In this document: in pieces, positions 17,625-27,910 of the stretch
Layout of the letters: each line of letters starts with the position of its first letter
Position numbering within the stretch: the stretch's first letter is position 1
Assembly (NCBI GenBank): GCA_947498415.1
Contig: CANMKB010000002.1
Location: 671,274 to 735,273, forward strand
DNA: 64,000 bases
From: an uncultured Paracoccaceae bacterium
GTDB taxonomy: Bacteria > Pseudomonadota > Alphaproteobacteria > Rhodobacterales > Rhodobacteraceae
Direction of reading: 5' to 3'
Made by a program: the position numbers and the translations under genes
The notes under the pieces: model-generated
Told to the model about the DNA's origin: nothing
What the model saw: only the letters and a program-made list of their open reading frames with translations
Database searches by the model: none

Positions 17625-19546
17625 CAAGAAGATGGCTCCGGCTCTAGTCCGCTGTCAGGCTTGTTGCGCGGCTTGGTCTTTGGCACAGCAGTTACGCTTG
17701 GTGCGTTGCCTGCATCTGGCGCATCATCCTCGTCGTCATCTTCGACATGAGGTGGCTCGCCACGGATCACGCGGTTAATCTCTTCGCCTGTCAGTGTTTC
17801 GTATTCCAACAGACCCTGTGCCAGACGTTCGAACTCTTCACTCTTCTCTGTCAGGATATCAACAGCACGTTGGTAACCCTCGTCGATCAAGCGTTTCACT
17901 TCGGTTTCGATCATCTCTTTGGTGGCCGCAGAAACAGAGAACCCGCCTGCCCCACCATTGGCTTGATAACCAGCCGCTGCCTCTTGGTAGTCAATGTTGC
18001 CGACCTTATCGGACATACCCCATTGCATGACCATCGCACGTGCAAGGCCAGAGGCTTGCTGAATATCACCGGCTGGGCCGTTAGACACCTCATCCTCACC
18101 ATATTTGATGATCTCAGCCGCTTTACCCGCCATCGCCATAGCAAGACGCTGATGGCACTCTTCTTTGAACATGTTCAGGCGATCCATCTCTGGAAGGCTC
18201 ATCACCATGCCAAGCGCACCACCACGCGGGATAATCGTGGCTTTATAGACCGGATCACATTTCGGCAGTGTGATGCCAACAATTGCATGGCCCGCTTCGT
18301 GATACGCCGTCATTTCTTTTTGCTCTTGGGTCATCACCATGCTGCGGCGCTCGGCACCCATCATGATTTTGTCCTTCGCAAATTCGAAATCTGTCATTGT
18401 CACAAACCGACGCCCGACACGTGCGGCCGTCAGCGCCGCCTCGTTCACGAGGTTGGCCAGATCAGCACCCGAGAAACCCGGCGTACCACGCGCAATGATG
18501 CGCAAGTCGACGTCTGGGCCAAGGGGTGTTTTGCGTGCGTGTACACCCAAAATCTTTTCACGGCCCTTGATGTCTGGGTTGCCCACAGTCACGTTCCGGT
18601 CAAAACGACCAGGGCGCAGCAAGGCTGGGTCCAGCACATCTTTACGGTTTGTCGCCGCTAGAATGATCACACCCTCATTGGCCTCAAAACCATCCATCTC
18701 AACCAGCAATTGGTTCAATGTCTGCTCACGCTCATCATTGCCCCCGCCGTAGCCTGCGCCACGATGGCGACCAACAGCGTCGATCTCATCGATAAATACG
18801 ATACAAGGTGCGTTCTTTTTTGCCTGTTCGAACATGTCGCGTACGCGGGATGCACCCACACCAACGAACATTTCAACAAAGTCAGAACCCGAAATCGTAA
18901 AGAACGGTACGCCCGCCTCACCTGCAATTGCACGTGCCAGCAAAGTTTTACCCGTACCCGGAGGTCCCACCAGAAGCGCACCCTTTGGAATTTTACCGCC
19001 AAGACGCGAGAATTTCTGCGGGTTGCGCAGGAACTCAACGATTTCTTCCAGTTCTTCTTTGGCTTCGTCGATGCCAGCAACATCGTCAAATGTGACGCGG
19101 CCATGCTTTTCAGTCAGCATTTTCGCTTTGGATTTGCCAAAGCCCATCGCGCCGCCTTTACCACCGCCCTGCATACGGTTCATGAAATATATCCAGACCC
19201 CGATCAGCAAAACAAATGGCAGCAAGCTGAGCAAAAAGGATTGGAACCCTGATTGTTCTTGCGCTTCGGCCTGTACAGGCACGTCTTGGGCGAGAAGCAA
19301 CTCGGTGACGCGAGCGTCTTCCGGTGCGATGGTGACATAGTCTTTACCATCCGCGCCGCGATACAAGACCTTTTCACCGTCCAGCGTAACGCTGGTGACG
19401 GCCCCGTCTTCAACAGCTGCGACAAAATCTGAATAGCCGGTCTCACGGCTTTGCAAAGTACTGCTATTGCCACTGAACAAATTGAACAGAGCAAGGATCA
19501 GCAGGAAAAGCACTACCCAGAAAGCGATATTTCGTGCGTTGCCCAA
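17624..19546 (-). CDS. ftsH: ATP-dependent zinc metalloprotease FtsH
   Basis: Membrane-anchored AAA+ protease that degrades misassembled membrane proteins and regulators such as LpxC and heat-shock sigma factor. 640 residues: transmembrane segments at about 7-24 and 103-122 flank a periplasmic domain, AAA module with Walker [10 protein letters not shown] at 194-202, Walker [14 protein letters not shown] and second region of homology [20 protein letters not shown], then the zinc motif HEAGH at 416-420. The acidic C-terminal tail ends EPEPSS. Follows tilS by 83 bases, the common tilS-ftsH order. Confidence 0.97.
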   Translation of the reverse strand: MGNARNIAFWVVLFLLILALFNLFSGNSSTLQSRETGYSDFVAAVEDGAVTSVTLDGEKVLYRGADGKDYVTIAPEDARVTELLLAQDVPVQAEAQEQSGFQSFLLSLLPFVLLIGVWIYFMNRMQGGGKGGAMGFGKSKAKMLTEKHGRVTFDDVAGIDEAKEELEEIVEFLRNPQKFSRLGGKIPKGALLVGPPGTGKTLLARAIAGEAGVPFFTISGSDFVEMFVGVGASRVRDMFEQAKKNAPCIVFIDEIDAVGRHRGAGYGGGNDEREQTLNQLLVEMDGFEANEGVIILAATNRKDVLDPALLRPGRFDRNVTVGNPDIKGREKILGVHARKTPLGPDVDLRIIARGTPGFSGADLANLVNEAALTAARVGRRFVTMTDFEFAKDKIMMGAERRSMVMTQEQKEMTAYHEAGHAIVGITLPKCDPVYKATIIPRGGALGMVMSLPEMDRLNMFKEECHQRLAMAMAGKAAEIIKYGEDEVSNGPAGDIQQASGLARAMVMQWGMSDKVGNIDYQEAAAGYQANGGAGGFSVSAATKEMIETEVKRLIDEGYQRAVDILTEKSEEFERLAQGLLEYETLTGEEINRVIRGEPPHVEDDDEDDAPDAGNAPSVTAVPKTKPRNKPDSGLEPEPSS

Positions 19547-19629
19547 GGAAATTCTCCCAAAAAGTCGATAGCGCCGTGCCTAGCACAGCGGGCTTACCTG
19601 ATAAATAGACATCAAACCGCTGGGTTCAA

Positions 19630-20883
19630 TCAGATAATGCAATCTGAGCCCATGCTGGATCGAAAATCTCCTCCTCTTAACGATACTGACCACCCTTTTC
19701 CAAAGTTAGCCAGGGGTGCCGCCACCAATTCATCTTTATACCATACAGCCGGGGATGACATTAAGCTGCGACGCGGAAGTTCGCCGTCGCGCCAGTTTTC
19801 AAGCCCGGCAACCTCCGGTTCTCCAAGTGGTTTGGCTTGCATCCCAACCTTCCAAGGGCCATCAATTTGCCAGCGATCCCAGATCGGAGAATGCTCTACC
19901 GAATCTCGAACCGCATTATATTCACGCGCAATTCGTAAAGATTTCGAATTCACTGTAATGAGGCACCCCCCCAACGCAAATCCACGCTGTTCAGTCACTG
20001 CCTTATCCAGGTCAGACACGCCCTGGCGGCGCGGCGTATAGTCAGAGTGCCCTACCCATTTGATGGCAGCCGACAACAAACGCCGCCGCAACTCAGGTTC
20101 TGCTAACATCAACCCAGCCCGGTCGATCATCAGATCGCCCAAAGTTTCCGTCACAACAGAGTCTGCAAGGGCCGTGGTTTGCCGCGAAATCACGTCACGG
20201 GCGTCGCCCATGTATTGCGCGACTTTAGATAAGTTGGCTGCCGTTAAACCAAGATCACTAAGCACTTCTAGGGCACGGCGGGCGCGAACGCGGTCAAAGG
20301 CTTCGTTTACATTGGAAGGGTCATCACACCATTCAATCGCATGGCGCAAAAGAAAGTCGCGAAGTTCTTGGCGCGAGATTTCTAAAAGCGGGCGGCGATA
20401 GGCGACCTCGTGTCGGGTAAACTGATCAGCCATCCGGGCCAAACCATCCACGCCACTTTCGCGACCCAGACGCATCAGAAAGGTTTCGGCCACATCCCCC
20501 TGCGTATGGCCAAGACACACAACATCCAAATTGCGTCGCTTGGCCCATTCCGAAATCAAGCGATATCTTGCGGTGCGGGCCTCGCTTTGCAGGTTGCCCT
20601 CTCCGGCCCAACGGGTCCAATGAGCGATTGCATGGGGAATGCCCATCGCTGAACACTGGCGGCGCACCAACTCGGCTTCATCCGCCGCTTCGGCGCGCAG
20701 CCCATGATCTACGGTAACGGCTTCGATCTGAACATTTTGGGCAAAGTAGGCCTTGGCCAGCAAATGCAGCAACGCCAGGGAATCCCCGCCGCCTGATACA
20801 GCAACGCCAAGCCGCGCCGGAGGCGACCCCAGCGCGGCTTTTACGCGGCCAATTAAGTCATCATCAGCTTCGGTTAGCTGCAT
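19630..20883 (-). CDS. tilS: tRNA(Ile)-lysidine synthetase (TilS)
   Basis: Modifies the wobble cytidine of tRNA-Ile(CAU) to lysidine, so that it reads AUA and is charged with isoleucine. 417 residues. The PP-loop SGGGDSLALLHLL, the HGLR motif VDHGLRAEAADEAE and LGHTQGDVAETFLMRL (with GRESGVDGLARM) are diagnostic. Its start overlaps the last ten bases of cpoB, so it is translated from the tol-pal transcript. Essential in most bacteria. Confidence 0.93.
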   Translation of the reverse strand: MQLTEADDDLIGRVKAALGSPPARLGVAVSGGGDSLALLHLLAKAYFAQNVQIEAVTVDHGLRAEAADEAELVRRQCSAMGIPHAIAHWTRWAGEGNLQSEARTARYRLISEWAKRRNLDVVCLGHTQGDVAETFLMRLGRESGVDGLARMADQFTRHEVAYRRPLLEISRQELRDFLLRHAIEWCDDPSNVNEAFDRVRARRALEVLSDLGLTAANLSKVAQYMGDARDVISRQTTALADSVVTETLGDLMIDRAGLMLAEPELRRRLLSAAIKWVGHSDYTPRRQGVSDLDKAVTEQRGFALGGCLITVNSKSLRIAREYNAVRDSVEHSPIWDRWQIDGPWKVGMQAKPLGEPEVAGLENWRDGELPRRSLMSSPAVWYKDELVAAPLANFGKGWSVSLRGGDFRSSMGSDCII

Positions 20884-21692
20884 CCAAGGCTCTGCATCTC
20901 TACTCTGGCATCTGCAATGAATTCTGTGCCCGGATGACGGATTTCGACCTCGTTCAAGGTCACACAGGCCTCGTTGGTTTGCCCCAACTTGCCCAAAGCT
21001 GATCCAAGCCGAAACAGTGCCTCTGGGGCGGTGCGACTTTGTGGATAACCGGAATAGCTTTCCAGATAGGCCCGCGCAGCATCGGTCACAACGCCGGCAC
21101 CCTCAAGTGCTTCACCGCGACGCAAATGCGCCTCTGCTTCAAGGGGGCTACCTGGGTAGGTCTGGCTAAAAGCCACAAACTGGTCAGCAGCGGCCCGGAA
21201 ATCCTGCGCTTCAAGTGCAGCAAATGCGCGCTGAAAGTCAGCCTCTTCGCCCACAGCCAGTTCCGTGGAAGGCCCATTGTCTGGTGTTTCCGCAGTCGGC
21301 AATTCGCCAAAATCCCCACCCAAAGTGGTTGTTTCACCCAGCTGCGAGACATCGCCGCCTTCTAGTTCCACCAAGCGAAACTCGAGATCACCAATCCGGT
21401 TTGTCCCGTCATTGACGACTTGTCCGATGCGGAACTCTAGCTCTTCGGTTTTGCCGGTCAGCATTTGCAATTGCTGTTCGATAGAATCCATCCGCGCAAG
21501 AACTGACCCGCCCCCAGAAATATCTGTCTGCGGGGCGCCCGTTGTCGAAAGTTCACGCTTTAGGCGCTGCACTTCGACATACAATACCGAAAGCTGCTGA
21601 CGAATGTCAGCCAGCGTTTCATCTCTTTGGGCTGATACAGCAACAGGTGAAACGGTTCCCATCAACAAAACAGCAAGAGCAAAGGCGCGCAT
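20874..21692 (-). CDS. cpoB: Tol-Pal system protein CpoB (YbgF)
   Basis: Periplasmic factor that couples Tol-Pal constriction of the outer membrane with peptidoglycan synthesis. 272 residues: signal peptide ending near VSPVAVSAQ, an N-terminal coiled coil (LADIRQQLSVLYVEVQRLKREL, LDSIEQQLQMLTGKTEELEFRI) for trimerisation, a linker, and C-terminal TPR-like repeats from about residue 150 (FQRAFAALEAQDFRAAADQFVAFSQTYPGSPLEAEAHLRRGEALEGAG). Starts 25 bases after pal; last of the tol genes proper. Confidence 0.92.
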   Translation of the reverse strand: MRAFALAVLLMGTVSPVAVSAQRDETLADIRQQLSVLYVEVQRLKRELSTTGAPQTDISGGGSVLARMDSIEQQLQMLTGKTEELEFRIGQVVNDGTNRIGDLEFRLVELEGGDVSQLGETTTLGGDFGELPTAETPDNGPSTELAVGEEADFQRAFAALEAQDFRAAADQFVAFSQTYPGSPLEAEAHLRRGEALEGAGVVTDAARAYLESYSGYPQSRTAPEALFRLGSALGKLGQTNEACVTLNEVEIRHPGTEFIADARVEMQSLGCS

Positions 21693-21717
21693 GGCGGATC
21701 TCCTTGTGACCGTAGGC

Positions 21718-22239
21718 TTAGCTTGTCAGGCCGCCAGAAATAATCGTGACAGCGCGTCGGTTCTGCGCATAGCATGCTTCGGCAGAACAGATCTCAATCG
21801 GACGTTCCTTGCCGTAGCTCACGTTTTTCAAACGCACCCCTGCAACACCCTGAGAAACCAAGTATTCACGCACGGCATTGGCGCGACGTGCTCCGAGTGC
21901 AAGGTTGTATTCTCGTGTGCCCTGTTCGTCGGCATGACCTTCGATAATAGCGACGTAGTCGGTGTTGGTGATCAACCAGCCCGCTTGCGCCGACAGTACA
22001 GTTCGGCCTGCGTCGGTGAGCGTGGATTGGTCTACCTCAAACAACACGCGGTCGCCGATGGTTTGTTGGAAATAAGCTGGGCTTGTCGGGTCACTTGCGC
22101 TGCCCGGTTCAAACTGACCGGCGCCGCCGTTGTTGCCGCTGCCAAAACCGCCACCGTCACCGATGCCATTCGGGTTAGTACATGCCCCGAGGGACACCAC
22201 GGCCAAAACCGCTACTGATTTCGTAAATGCCTTGATCAT
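21718..22239 (-). CDS. pal: Peptidoglycan-associated lipoprotein Pal
   Basis: Outer-membrane lipoprotein that binds peptidoglycan and TolB. 173 residues with a lipobox (VVSLGAC), a glycine- and asparagine-rich linker and a C-terminal OmpA-like domain with the peptidoglycan-binding motif IIEGHADEQGTREYNLALGARRANAVREYLVSQG. Separated from tolB by 99 bases, longer than the other gaps of this operon, so an internal promoter is possible though none is evident. Confidence 0.96.
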   Translation of the reverse strand: MIKAFTKSVAVLAVVSLGACTNPNGIGDGGGFGSGNNGGAGQFEPGSASDPTSPAYFQQTIGDRVLFEVDQSTLTDAGRTVLSAQAGWLITNTDYVAIIEGHADEQGTREYNLALGARRANAVREYLVSQGVAGVRLKNVSYGKERPIEICSAEACYAQNRRAVTIISGGLTS

Positions 22240-22338
22240 TATCCCAACTCCCGAATTTGCCTTATTACCTGTTCATTGACGCCGAGAATACCAGAGCAAT
22301 CTGCCGATTGATATCTCCCTGTGTCCTTCGTGCCGCGT

Positions 22339-23670
22339 TTACTTTTGCAGCGGCGACCAGCTTGGGTCTGACCCGCCACCCTGCGTGCGCACGGGTTTTA
22401 GATTACGGCCTGACACATCCACTGAATACAGCGCGGCAGACCCATTGGCCCCCTGCGTTTCTCGGGTGAACATGATGACACGACCGTTCGGAGCCCATGT
22501 CGGCCCTTCATCTAAGAAGCTGGCCGTCAACAGACGCTCTTCTTCTCCGTTGGTACGCATTACACCTATGTGAAAGCGGCCTTTGCTTTGCTTGGTAAAG
22601 GCGATCAGGTCGCCACGTGGGCTCCAGACTGGGGTGCCATAGCGCCCTTGGCCAAAGCTGATGCGCTTTGCCTCCCCACCGTTCGCCGACATGATGTACA
22701 GCTGCTGCGTGCCAGAACGATCGCTTTCAAACACGATCTGGCTGCCATCTGGGCTAAAGCTTGGCGCTGTTTCAATCGAAGGAGACGACGTGAGGCGTGT
22801 ACGCTGCCCGCTGCCAATGTTCATGCGATAAATATCTGTATTGCCGCCATCGGTGACCGAAAACACAACGTGGTTTCCATCTGGCGAGAAGCGCGGCGCA
22901 AAGCTCATGGTGCCTTGCTGGCTGTCCAGAACACGGCGCGAGACACTGCCCACATCCAAAACAAAGACCCGCGGGAACCCGGTTTCATAAGAGGTATAAA
23001 GCACGCGATCGCCCGTCGGTGAAAAACGTGGGGCCAGCACGATGTTCTCGCTATTTGTCAGAAACTTCAGATTCGCACCGTCATAATCCATGATCGCAAG
23101 GCGTTTCTTGCGATCATTCTTAGGTCCGGTTTCGCTGACATACACAACGCGGCTGTCAAAATAGCCGGTTTCGCCAGTGATGCGTGAATAGACCGCGTCT
23201 GCCACTTTATGGGCCATCCGACGCCATCCGTCGCGGGTGCCACGGAACCGCAATCCACCTCCCAGCTCTTGGCCGGCGAATACGTCATAGACCCGGAACT
23301 TCACTGCGATATTGCCATTGCTGTCTTCACTGACAGCGCCTGAGATCAGTGCCTGTGCGTTGATCGCCTTCCAGTCCGAAAATTGAATCGGGCTTTCGAA
23401 ATTTGTGACGGTGCTAATAAAGGCATCTTTAGAGATTTCGCGGAACAACCCAGTGCCTGACAAATCCGCAGCAACAACCCGCGCGATGTCAGTTGCCAGT
23501 TGCGATGCGCCAGCGCTTTCCGCCACAAAATCGGGCACCGCATAGGGCAAGGGTTCGATCACACCATCGGTGATTTCAATACGCAAAGGACCGTTCTGAG
23601 CCTCCGCAAAGCTCGGAGCCTGCGTTAGCCCAACAAGACCAACCAGCAATGTCGCAATAAACTTCTTCAT
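22339..23670 (-). CDS. tolB: Tol-Pal system translocation protein TolB
   Basis: Periplasmic beta-propeller linking TolA to Pal. 443 residues: signal peptide ([16 protein letters not shown]), an N-terminal domain to about residue 165, then repeated propeller blades marked by [65 protein letters not shown] and [11 protein letters not shown]. The start overlaps the tolA stop as ATGA, giving coupled translation. Confidence 0.96.
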   Translation of the reverse strand: MKKFIATLLVGLVGLTQAPSFAEAQNGPLRIEITDGVIEPLPYAVPDFVAESAGASQLATDIARVVAADLSGTGLFREISKDAFISTVTNFESPIQFSDWKAINAQALISGAVSEDSNGNIAVKFRVYDVFAGQELGGGLRFRGTRDGWRRMAHKVADAVYSRITGETGYFDSRVVYVSETGPKNDRKKRLAIMDYDGANLKFLTNSENIVLAPRFSPTGDRVLYTSYETGFPRVFVLDVGSVSRRVLDSQQGTMSFAPRFSPDGNHVVFSVTDGGNTDIYRMNIGSGQRTRLTSSPSIETAPSFSPDGSQIVFESDRSGTQQLYIMSANGGEAKRISFGQGRYGTPVWSPRGDLIAFTKQSKGRFHIGVMRTNGEEERLLTASFLDEGPTWAPNGRVIMFTRETQGANGSAALYSVDVSGRNLKPVRTQGGGSDPSWSPLQK

Positions 23671-24767
23671 CTGCGCCTCATATTCTCCGGATTAAACGTC
23701 ATTTCGATGTCTCGCCAATGATCATATTTTTCAATCGGCAAGTTATAGCCACTCTTCTGGCAACGTAAGATCGCACGCCGCGCCGCATCAAAGGCCGCAC
23801 GTGCCGCAGCATCGGTACCGCCCGTTGCACTTAACTGTCTAAGCGAACCGTTGACGACCTTGCCATCACGATCGAGTGACAATCCGACGACAACGGTCAC
23901 GTCGGCGGATTGGCTACCAACATCCACCACCCAGCAATCTTGCACGGAAACCCGCAAGGCATCTCTTTCGCCCTGCGTGAGCGGTGGCCCGCTAGGGGTC
24001 GCTGGCTCTTCGGCTTGTGCTTCGGCCAGCGCTGCAAGCACGCTATCGTTGCTAGCGCTGTTGGTTTCAGGCTGCGCGGAATCCGCCGTCTCTGTAGGTT
24101 GTGGACGCGTTGGCTGCGGACGGTTTGGTCGCAGCTTTGGACGAATTGATTTGGCTGGGGCAGCTGTAACGTTTGCGGTTGGCTCTGTCGGAATTTCTGT
24201 CACCGCTTCTTCGCGAGCGGTGGGGGCTGGCGCCTCCTCGACAGGCTCTGCAACTTCGGCAGGCTCAGATGGCGCTTGATCAACGTCTGCAACTTGAACA
24301 TCTGGCTCGGGTGGCGCAACCGCCTCTGGGGCGACGCGCGTATCAGGTCTGGCCACAGGGCGCAGCGACTCTGTGGGCGCTGTAGGCTCTGGCTCTTCAA
24401 CTGGTGGCGTAATGTCTTCGGGTTCTGGCGCCACTTCCACGGGGGCAACCGGCTCTGGCACAACTGGTGCTGGATCAGGTTCCGCAGGTTCAGGTATGTC
24501 AACTGGCTCTGGTCGCGGTTGCGGCTGATCCGGCGCTGGAGGTTCTGGCACCTCTGGTGAAATTTCCGGTGCCACGGGCACATCGACATCCGCTTCAGGC
24601 GACGGAGCCCGTTGAGCTGCAAGCAACGTTTCAAACTGTTGGCTTGAGATGATATCCACACCAGCAATCACGGCTGGTTCAGGCTCTGAGCGGAACACGC
24701 CGCCAAAGAGCACCCAGCCAATCATGGCCGTGTGCAACCCACCCGAGATATAATAGCCAACTTTCAC
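23667..24767 (-). CDS. tolA: Cell envelope integrity protein TolA
   Basis: Inner-membrane protein that transmits energy from TolQR to TolB and Pal. From a GTG at 24767 (GAGGCG upstream, ten bases after the tolR stop) the protein has 366 residues: one transmembrane helix ([19 protein letters not shown]), a proline/glutamate/valine-rich periplasmic stretch of about 200 residues with PEP and EP repeats, and a C-terminal TolA/TonB-like domain ([46 protein letters not shown]). The linker differs from the alanine/lysine helical domain of enteric TolA and is usual for alphaproteobacteria. A longer frame to 24839 would run into tolR and is rejected. Confidence 0.88.
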   Translation of the reverse strand: MKVGYYISGGLHTAMIGWVLFGGVFRSEPEPAVIAGVDIISSQQFETLLAAQRAPSPEADVDVPVAPEISPEVPEPPAPDQPQPRPEPVDIPEPAEPDPAPVVPEPVAPVEVAPEPEDITPPVEEPEPTAPTESLRPVARPDTRVAPEAVAPPEPDVQVADVDQAPSEPAEVAEPVEEAPAPTAREEAVTEIPTEPTANVTAAPAKSIRPKLRPNRPQPTRPQPTETADSAQPETNSASNDSVLAALAEAQAEEPATPSGPPLTQGERDALRVSVQDCWVVDVGSQSADVTVVVGLSLDRDGKVVNGSLRQLSATGGTDAAARAAFDAARRAILRCQKSGYNLPIEKYDHWRDIEMTFNPENMRRR

Positions 24768-24777
24768 GGAAATCGCC

Positions 24778-25245
24778 TCAGCCGTCCTGATCGTCAAGCG
24801 TTGGGCCACCAATGTCTGTGACCAAACCAATGTCGGCAAAACCGCCTGCGTTCAAAGCACCCATCACTTGAACAACCTGCTCATATGAAATGGTGCCGTC
24901 TGCCCGCAGATAGACACGATCAGAGTCACGTTCTTCGGCAATAGCCCGCAGCTTTGGAACCAGCTCTTCAAATGCGGTCGGAGTGGTCTGGATCATAATG
25001 CCACCATCTGCTGTCACAGTGACGGTCAGCGGTTCTTCCTGCTCACCAGGCAATGGGTTTGCTGCCGTTTTCGGAAGTTCAACCGGAACACCCACGGTCA
25101 GCAACGGCGCGGCGACCATAAAGATGATCAAAAGCACCAACATCACATCCACGAAAGGCGTGACGTTGATCTCTGCCATCGGCTGCGAACGGGTGCGCCG
25201 GCTACGACGCCCCCGCCCCTGTTTATGAATAACACCCGCACCCAT
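24778..25245 (-). CDS. tolR: Tol-Pal system protein TolR (ExbD family)
   Basis: Ion-channel partner of TolQ in the proton-driven Tol motor. 155 residues with the ExbD/TolR hallmarks: MAEINVTPFVDVMLVLLIIFMVAAPLL, in which Asp of the transmembrane helix is the protonatable residue, then a periplasmic domain ending in YEQVVQVMGALNAGGFADIGLVTD. An arginine-rich cytoplasmic N-terminus precedes the helix. Three bases after tolQ. Confidence 0.95.
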   Translation of the reverse strand: MGAGVIHKQGRGRRSRRTRSQPMAEINVTPFVDVMLVLLIIFMVAAPLLTVGVPVELPKTAANPLPGEQEEPLTVTVTADGGIMIQTTPTAFEELVPKLRAIAEERDSDRVYLRADGTISYEQVVQVMGALNAGGFADIGLVTDIGGPTLDDQDG

Positions 25246-25248
25246 ACC

Positions 25249-25923
25249 TTAAGCGTCCAACTGGCGGCTAAGGATGGTTCCGAATTCATCGGAAAACGCT
25301 TCGTAGCCTGCAATGATGCGGTCACTGTCTGCGCTCAGCTTGTTGTAAAAAATAACCGCCGGGATCGCGGCCAACAGCCCCAGACCCGTGGCAAGCAATG
25401 CCTCTGCAATCCCAGGCGCAACAACCGCGAGGTTGGTGTTCTGCTGTTCTGCAATTTCAATAAAAGCATTCATGATGCCCCAAACCGTTCCAAACAGACC
25501 CACGAAAGGCGCTGTAGAGCCGACTGTTGCAAGAATGGGCAAACCGCGTTCTAGGTCTTCGGCCTCTTTGGCGACAGCCACATCCATGGAGCGATCAATA
25601 CGGCTGGTTGCATTTGCAATCAGCACCCCATCCTGACGATGGCTGCGACGCCATTCCATCATACCTGATGCAAAAATCCGGGCCTGACGCCCATCAGGCT
25701 CTGTGCCGATTTCATCAAACAACTGATCCAGCGGCTCGCCCGACCAGAAAGACCGATCAAACTGCGCCGCTTCCCGACGCGCTTTGCGGTAAAGGATGTG
25801 TTTTTGAATGATGACGGCCCAAGACCAAAATGATGCGATGATCAACACCACCATCACCAATTTCACGGTCAAAGTTGCGCGCGCAAAAAGCGCCCACATC
25901 GAAAAGTCGACTGCTGCTTCCAT
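25249..25923 (-). CDS. tolQ: Tol-Pal system protein TolQ (ExbB/MotA family)
   Basis: Forms the pentameric proton channel with TolR. 224 residues, three hydrophobic segments (around residues 18-38, 128-150 and 165-188), and the conserved GLERGLPILATVGSTAPFVGLFGTVWGIMNAF-type region followed by APGIAEALLATGLGLLAAIPAVIFYN. Second gene of the ybgC-tolQRAB-pal-cpoB unit; a 111-base gap separates it from ybgC. Confidence 0.95.
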   Translation of the reverse strand: MEAAVDFSMWALFARATLTVKLVMVVLIIASFWSWAVIIQKHILYRKARREAAQFDRSFWSGEPLDQLFDEIGTEPDGRQARIFASGMMEWRRSHRQDGVLIANATSRIDRSMDVAVAKEAEDLERGLPILATVGSTAPFVGLFGTVWGIMNAFIEIAEQQNTNLAVVAPGIAEALLATGLGLLAAIPAVIFYNKLSADSDRIIAGYEAFSDEFGTILSRQLDA

Positions 25924-26034
25924 ATGCCTGCTCGTTTCTTAACGGCCACTGTTGGGCCTGTTTTGCCTTGAAACTACAGAAGTTAAACGGGGAAAGCCAC
26001 GAAATCCGTCTCACTCACGGAAAATTGCCATAAA

Positions 26035-26424
26035 TTAGTGAAGCATTAAGCGGATAGTTGCCGGAAGCCGCGCAGGCTGCCCTGCATCATTGATGCAAAC
26101 CAATGTGACGATGGCCTGAAACAGCAATTCATTGTTGCGTTTGACAATTTGCTCCATCACCAAACGGGCCCCCGTCACAGTGATCGGGCGGGTTTCAACA
26201 ATTAATTCTTCATCAAACCGCGCAGGCGCAAGATAATCAGCCTCAACCCGGCGCACCGCAAAGACCAACCCTTCTTGCTCTTTCAGTTCTGCTTGATTGA
26301 TCCCTTTGCCCCGCACCCAGTCGCTGCGCGCCCGTTCGATGTATTTTAGGTAATTGGCGTAAAACACGATGCCCGCCATATCCGTATCTTCGTAATACAC
26401 ACGGATCGGAAATGAATGCTGCAT
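26035..26424 (-). CDS. ybgC: Tol-Pal associated acyl-CoA thioesterase YbgC
   Basis: Hotdog-fold thioesterase of 129 residues that hydrolyses acyl-CoA or acyl-ACP and associates with phospholipid synthesis enzymes. The active-site block YYEDTDMAGIVFYANYLKYIERARSDW contains the catalytic aspartate. The ATG at 26424 is selected because GGAGG lies seven bases upstream; an upstream in-frame ATG at 26445 and longer extensions lack such a site. First gene of the tol operon and divergent from the phosphatase-like gene at 26500. Confidence 0.92.
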   Translation of the reverse strand: MQHSFPIRVYYEDTDMAGIVFYANYLKYIERARSDWVRGKGINQAELKEQEGLVFAVRRVEADYLAPARFDEELIVETRPITVTGARLVMEQIVKRNNELLFQAIVTLVCINDAGQPARLPATIRLMLH

Positions 26425-26499
26425 CGGTTGGCCTCCAGTTGTCATACTCCGGTTACGGGAGCATCGGACATATTTCAATATAGATATAAAGAGGCAATT

Positions 26500-27084
26500 A
26501 TGAGCAGAGTCATTTATCTCACACATCCGCAGGTTTTGATTGACCCGAACGTTCCCATACCAAACTGGGGACTAAATGACGTCGGCCAAAGGCGCGTCGC
26601 GGCAATTGCGACGGCGACATCACTCGCCCTGACAACAACGGTGATCTCCAGCGCAGAGGTTAAAGCCATCGAAACAGCCAAACCAATCGCGGCGGCAATG
26701 GGCCTTGGCATTTGCATCGTACCCGCCATGCATGAAAACGACAGGTCTTCGACAGGGTATTTGGCCTCAGATGCCTTTGAGCAGATGGCAGATGCGTTCT
26801 TTGCAAATCCCGACAAAAGTATCAAAGGATGGGAACCCGCCCGGTCTGCCCAAACCCGCATTGTTAACGAAGTGCACAAAACACTGCGCAAAGCTCCCAA
26901 GGGGGATGTCTTAATCGTGGGCCACGGAGGCGTGGGCACCCTGCTCTATTGTGCTTTGGCAAGTTGCGACATCAGCCGAAACCACGATCAAGGGCCAGGC
27001 GGTGGCGGGCAATGGTTTTCCTTTGACCGTACGCATCTTACGCCCGATGGCCCGTGGCGCCCGATGGAAACCTTAGCGGATTAG
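26500..27084 (+). CDS. Histidine phosphatase superfamily protein with altered catalytic motif
   Basis: A 194-residue phosphoglycerate-mutase-like protein. The superfamily normally begins with a strand ending in R-H-G; here the N-terminus reads YLTHPQVLIDP, keeping the candidate nucleophile His9 but with Thr and Pro around it. The second half is more typical: SAEVKAIETAKPIA, a glutamate-bearing central loop and the second histidine in VGHGGVGTLLYCAL. Whether it is an active phosphatase is uncertain. GAGG precedes the ATG. It ends convergently with the next gene, the two stop codons overlapping by three bases. Confidence 0.72.
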   Translation: MSRVIYLTHPQVLIDPNVPIPNWGLNDVGQRRVAAIATATSLALTTTVISSAEVKAIETAKPIAAAMGLGICIVPAMHENDRSSTGYLASDAFEQMADAFFANPDKSIKGWEPARSAQTRIVNEVHKTLRKAPKGDVLIVGHGGVGTLLYCALASCDISRNHDQGPGGGGQWFSFDRTHLTPDGPWRPMETLAD

Positions 27085-27743
27085 TGTTTCACGTCAGGCG
27101 TTTCAGCAACCGGCGCTTGAAGACGCGCAAACAAACGAAGCGCGTGGCTTTTGTCGATCGCAGCCACCGGCATCATGCGATCATAAGCTGCCGCAATCAC
27201 GCCAGCAATTTCAGGCCGCAACACAGTAGAGCCACTTTCGGGCAAGATGGCCAACGGCGAATTCTCAGAAAAAGCCGCCTCGCTCCACAGCAAAATGCTT
27301 TGTACCGCCTGTGTCAGTGCAATCGTGTCCGCAGGCTGTTGTGCCATGGCACCAGACATCCGCACAAAAACAAAGGCTGCCTGAATGGCGTGATATTCGT
27401 CAAAACGGAAGGCCCGATACTGGCTGGCATCAGCTGCCTTAAGGCGCTCGACCAAAGCATCAAGATCCGGAATCATGCGCCCCAGGTCTGGCAACTCGAG
27501 CAACTCATCCCATTCCCTGAAAAAGAACACCATCAGATTGGCGCCCAGCTCTGGGTCTGTTTCCCCCATCTGATGACCCGCTAAGGTCACAACCGCCTCA
27601 ATCGCGCCTTTGACGGTCTTGAGCGTTTCATCCTCAACCCCAAACACAACAGGCACAATGGGCCGCCCCCATCGAGCAAAGAGGTATGACCCATCATTGC
27701 GAGTAAAAAGCGCTTCAATGGCTTCTGGTGTCGTCAAACTCAT
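27081..27743 (-). CDS. Conserved hypothetical protein
   Basis: A 220-residue soluble protein that I do not recognise. It has no signal peptide or membrane segment. Visible pieces are WGRPIVPVVFGVEDETLKTVKGAIEAVV, a central acidic WDELLELPDLGRMIPDLDALVERL and ASQYRAFRFDEYHAIQAAFVFVRMSG, suggesting a compact alpha/beta fold. Codon usage matches its neighbours and the frame is clean, so it is probably real. Its neighbours (phosphatase-like gene, ruvB) do not point to a role. Confidence 0.65.
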   Translation of the reverse strand: MSLTTPEAIEALFTRNDGSYLFARWGRPIVPVVFGVEDETLKTVKGAIEAVVTLAGHQMGETDPELGANLMVFFFREWDELLELPDLGRMIPDLDALVERLKAADASQYRAFRFDEYHAIQAAFVFVRMSGAMAQQPADTIALTQAVQSILLWSEAAFSENSPLAILPESGSTVLRPEIAGVIAAAYDRMMPVAAIDKSHALRLFARLQAPVAETPDVKH

Positions 27744-27876
27744 CGTATCTTCCAGTAGGCTCGCCCGGTAGGCTATATTTTGTATTCAAAGCTGAATGCC
27801 CTGCCCATTCCAAAACGGCAAGATAAAACCCGCAGGCAGCACCCCAAGCCCCTTCCGAGACACGCAAACACCCGGG

Positions 27877-27898
27877 CTTCATCTTTCCCAAAATACTC
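27877..27898. repeat. Dispersed 22-nt intergenic repeat, copy 1
   Basis: This 22-base sequence (core TCATCTTTCCCAAAATAC) is identical to 37050-37071 in this window. It lies between the hypothetical gene and the 3' end of ruvB. Similar sequences are, from memory, common between genes in Rhodobacteraceae, so it is probably a small dispersed element rather than a gene-specific site. Confidence 0.7.
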
Positions 27899-27910
27899 AA
27901 ATACGACAGA

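Noticed and set aside
24030..24660. Repetitive DNA inside tolA that could look like a satellite or repeat array
   Set aside because: It encodes the Pro/Glu/Val-rich periplasmic linker of TolA in frame; units are irregular and explained by protein composition.
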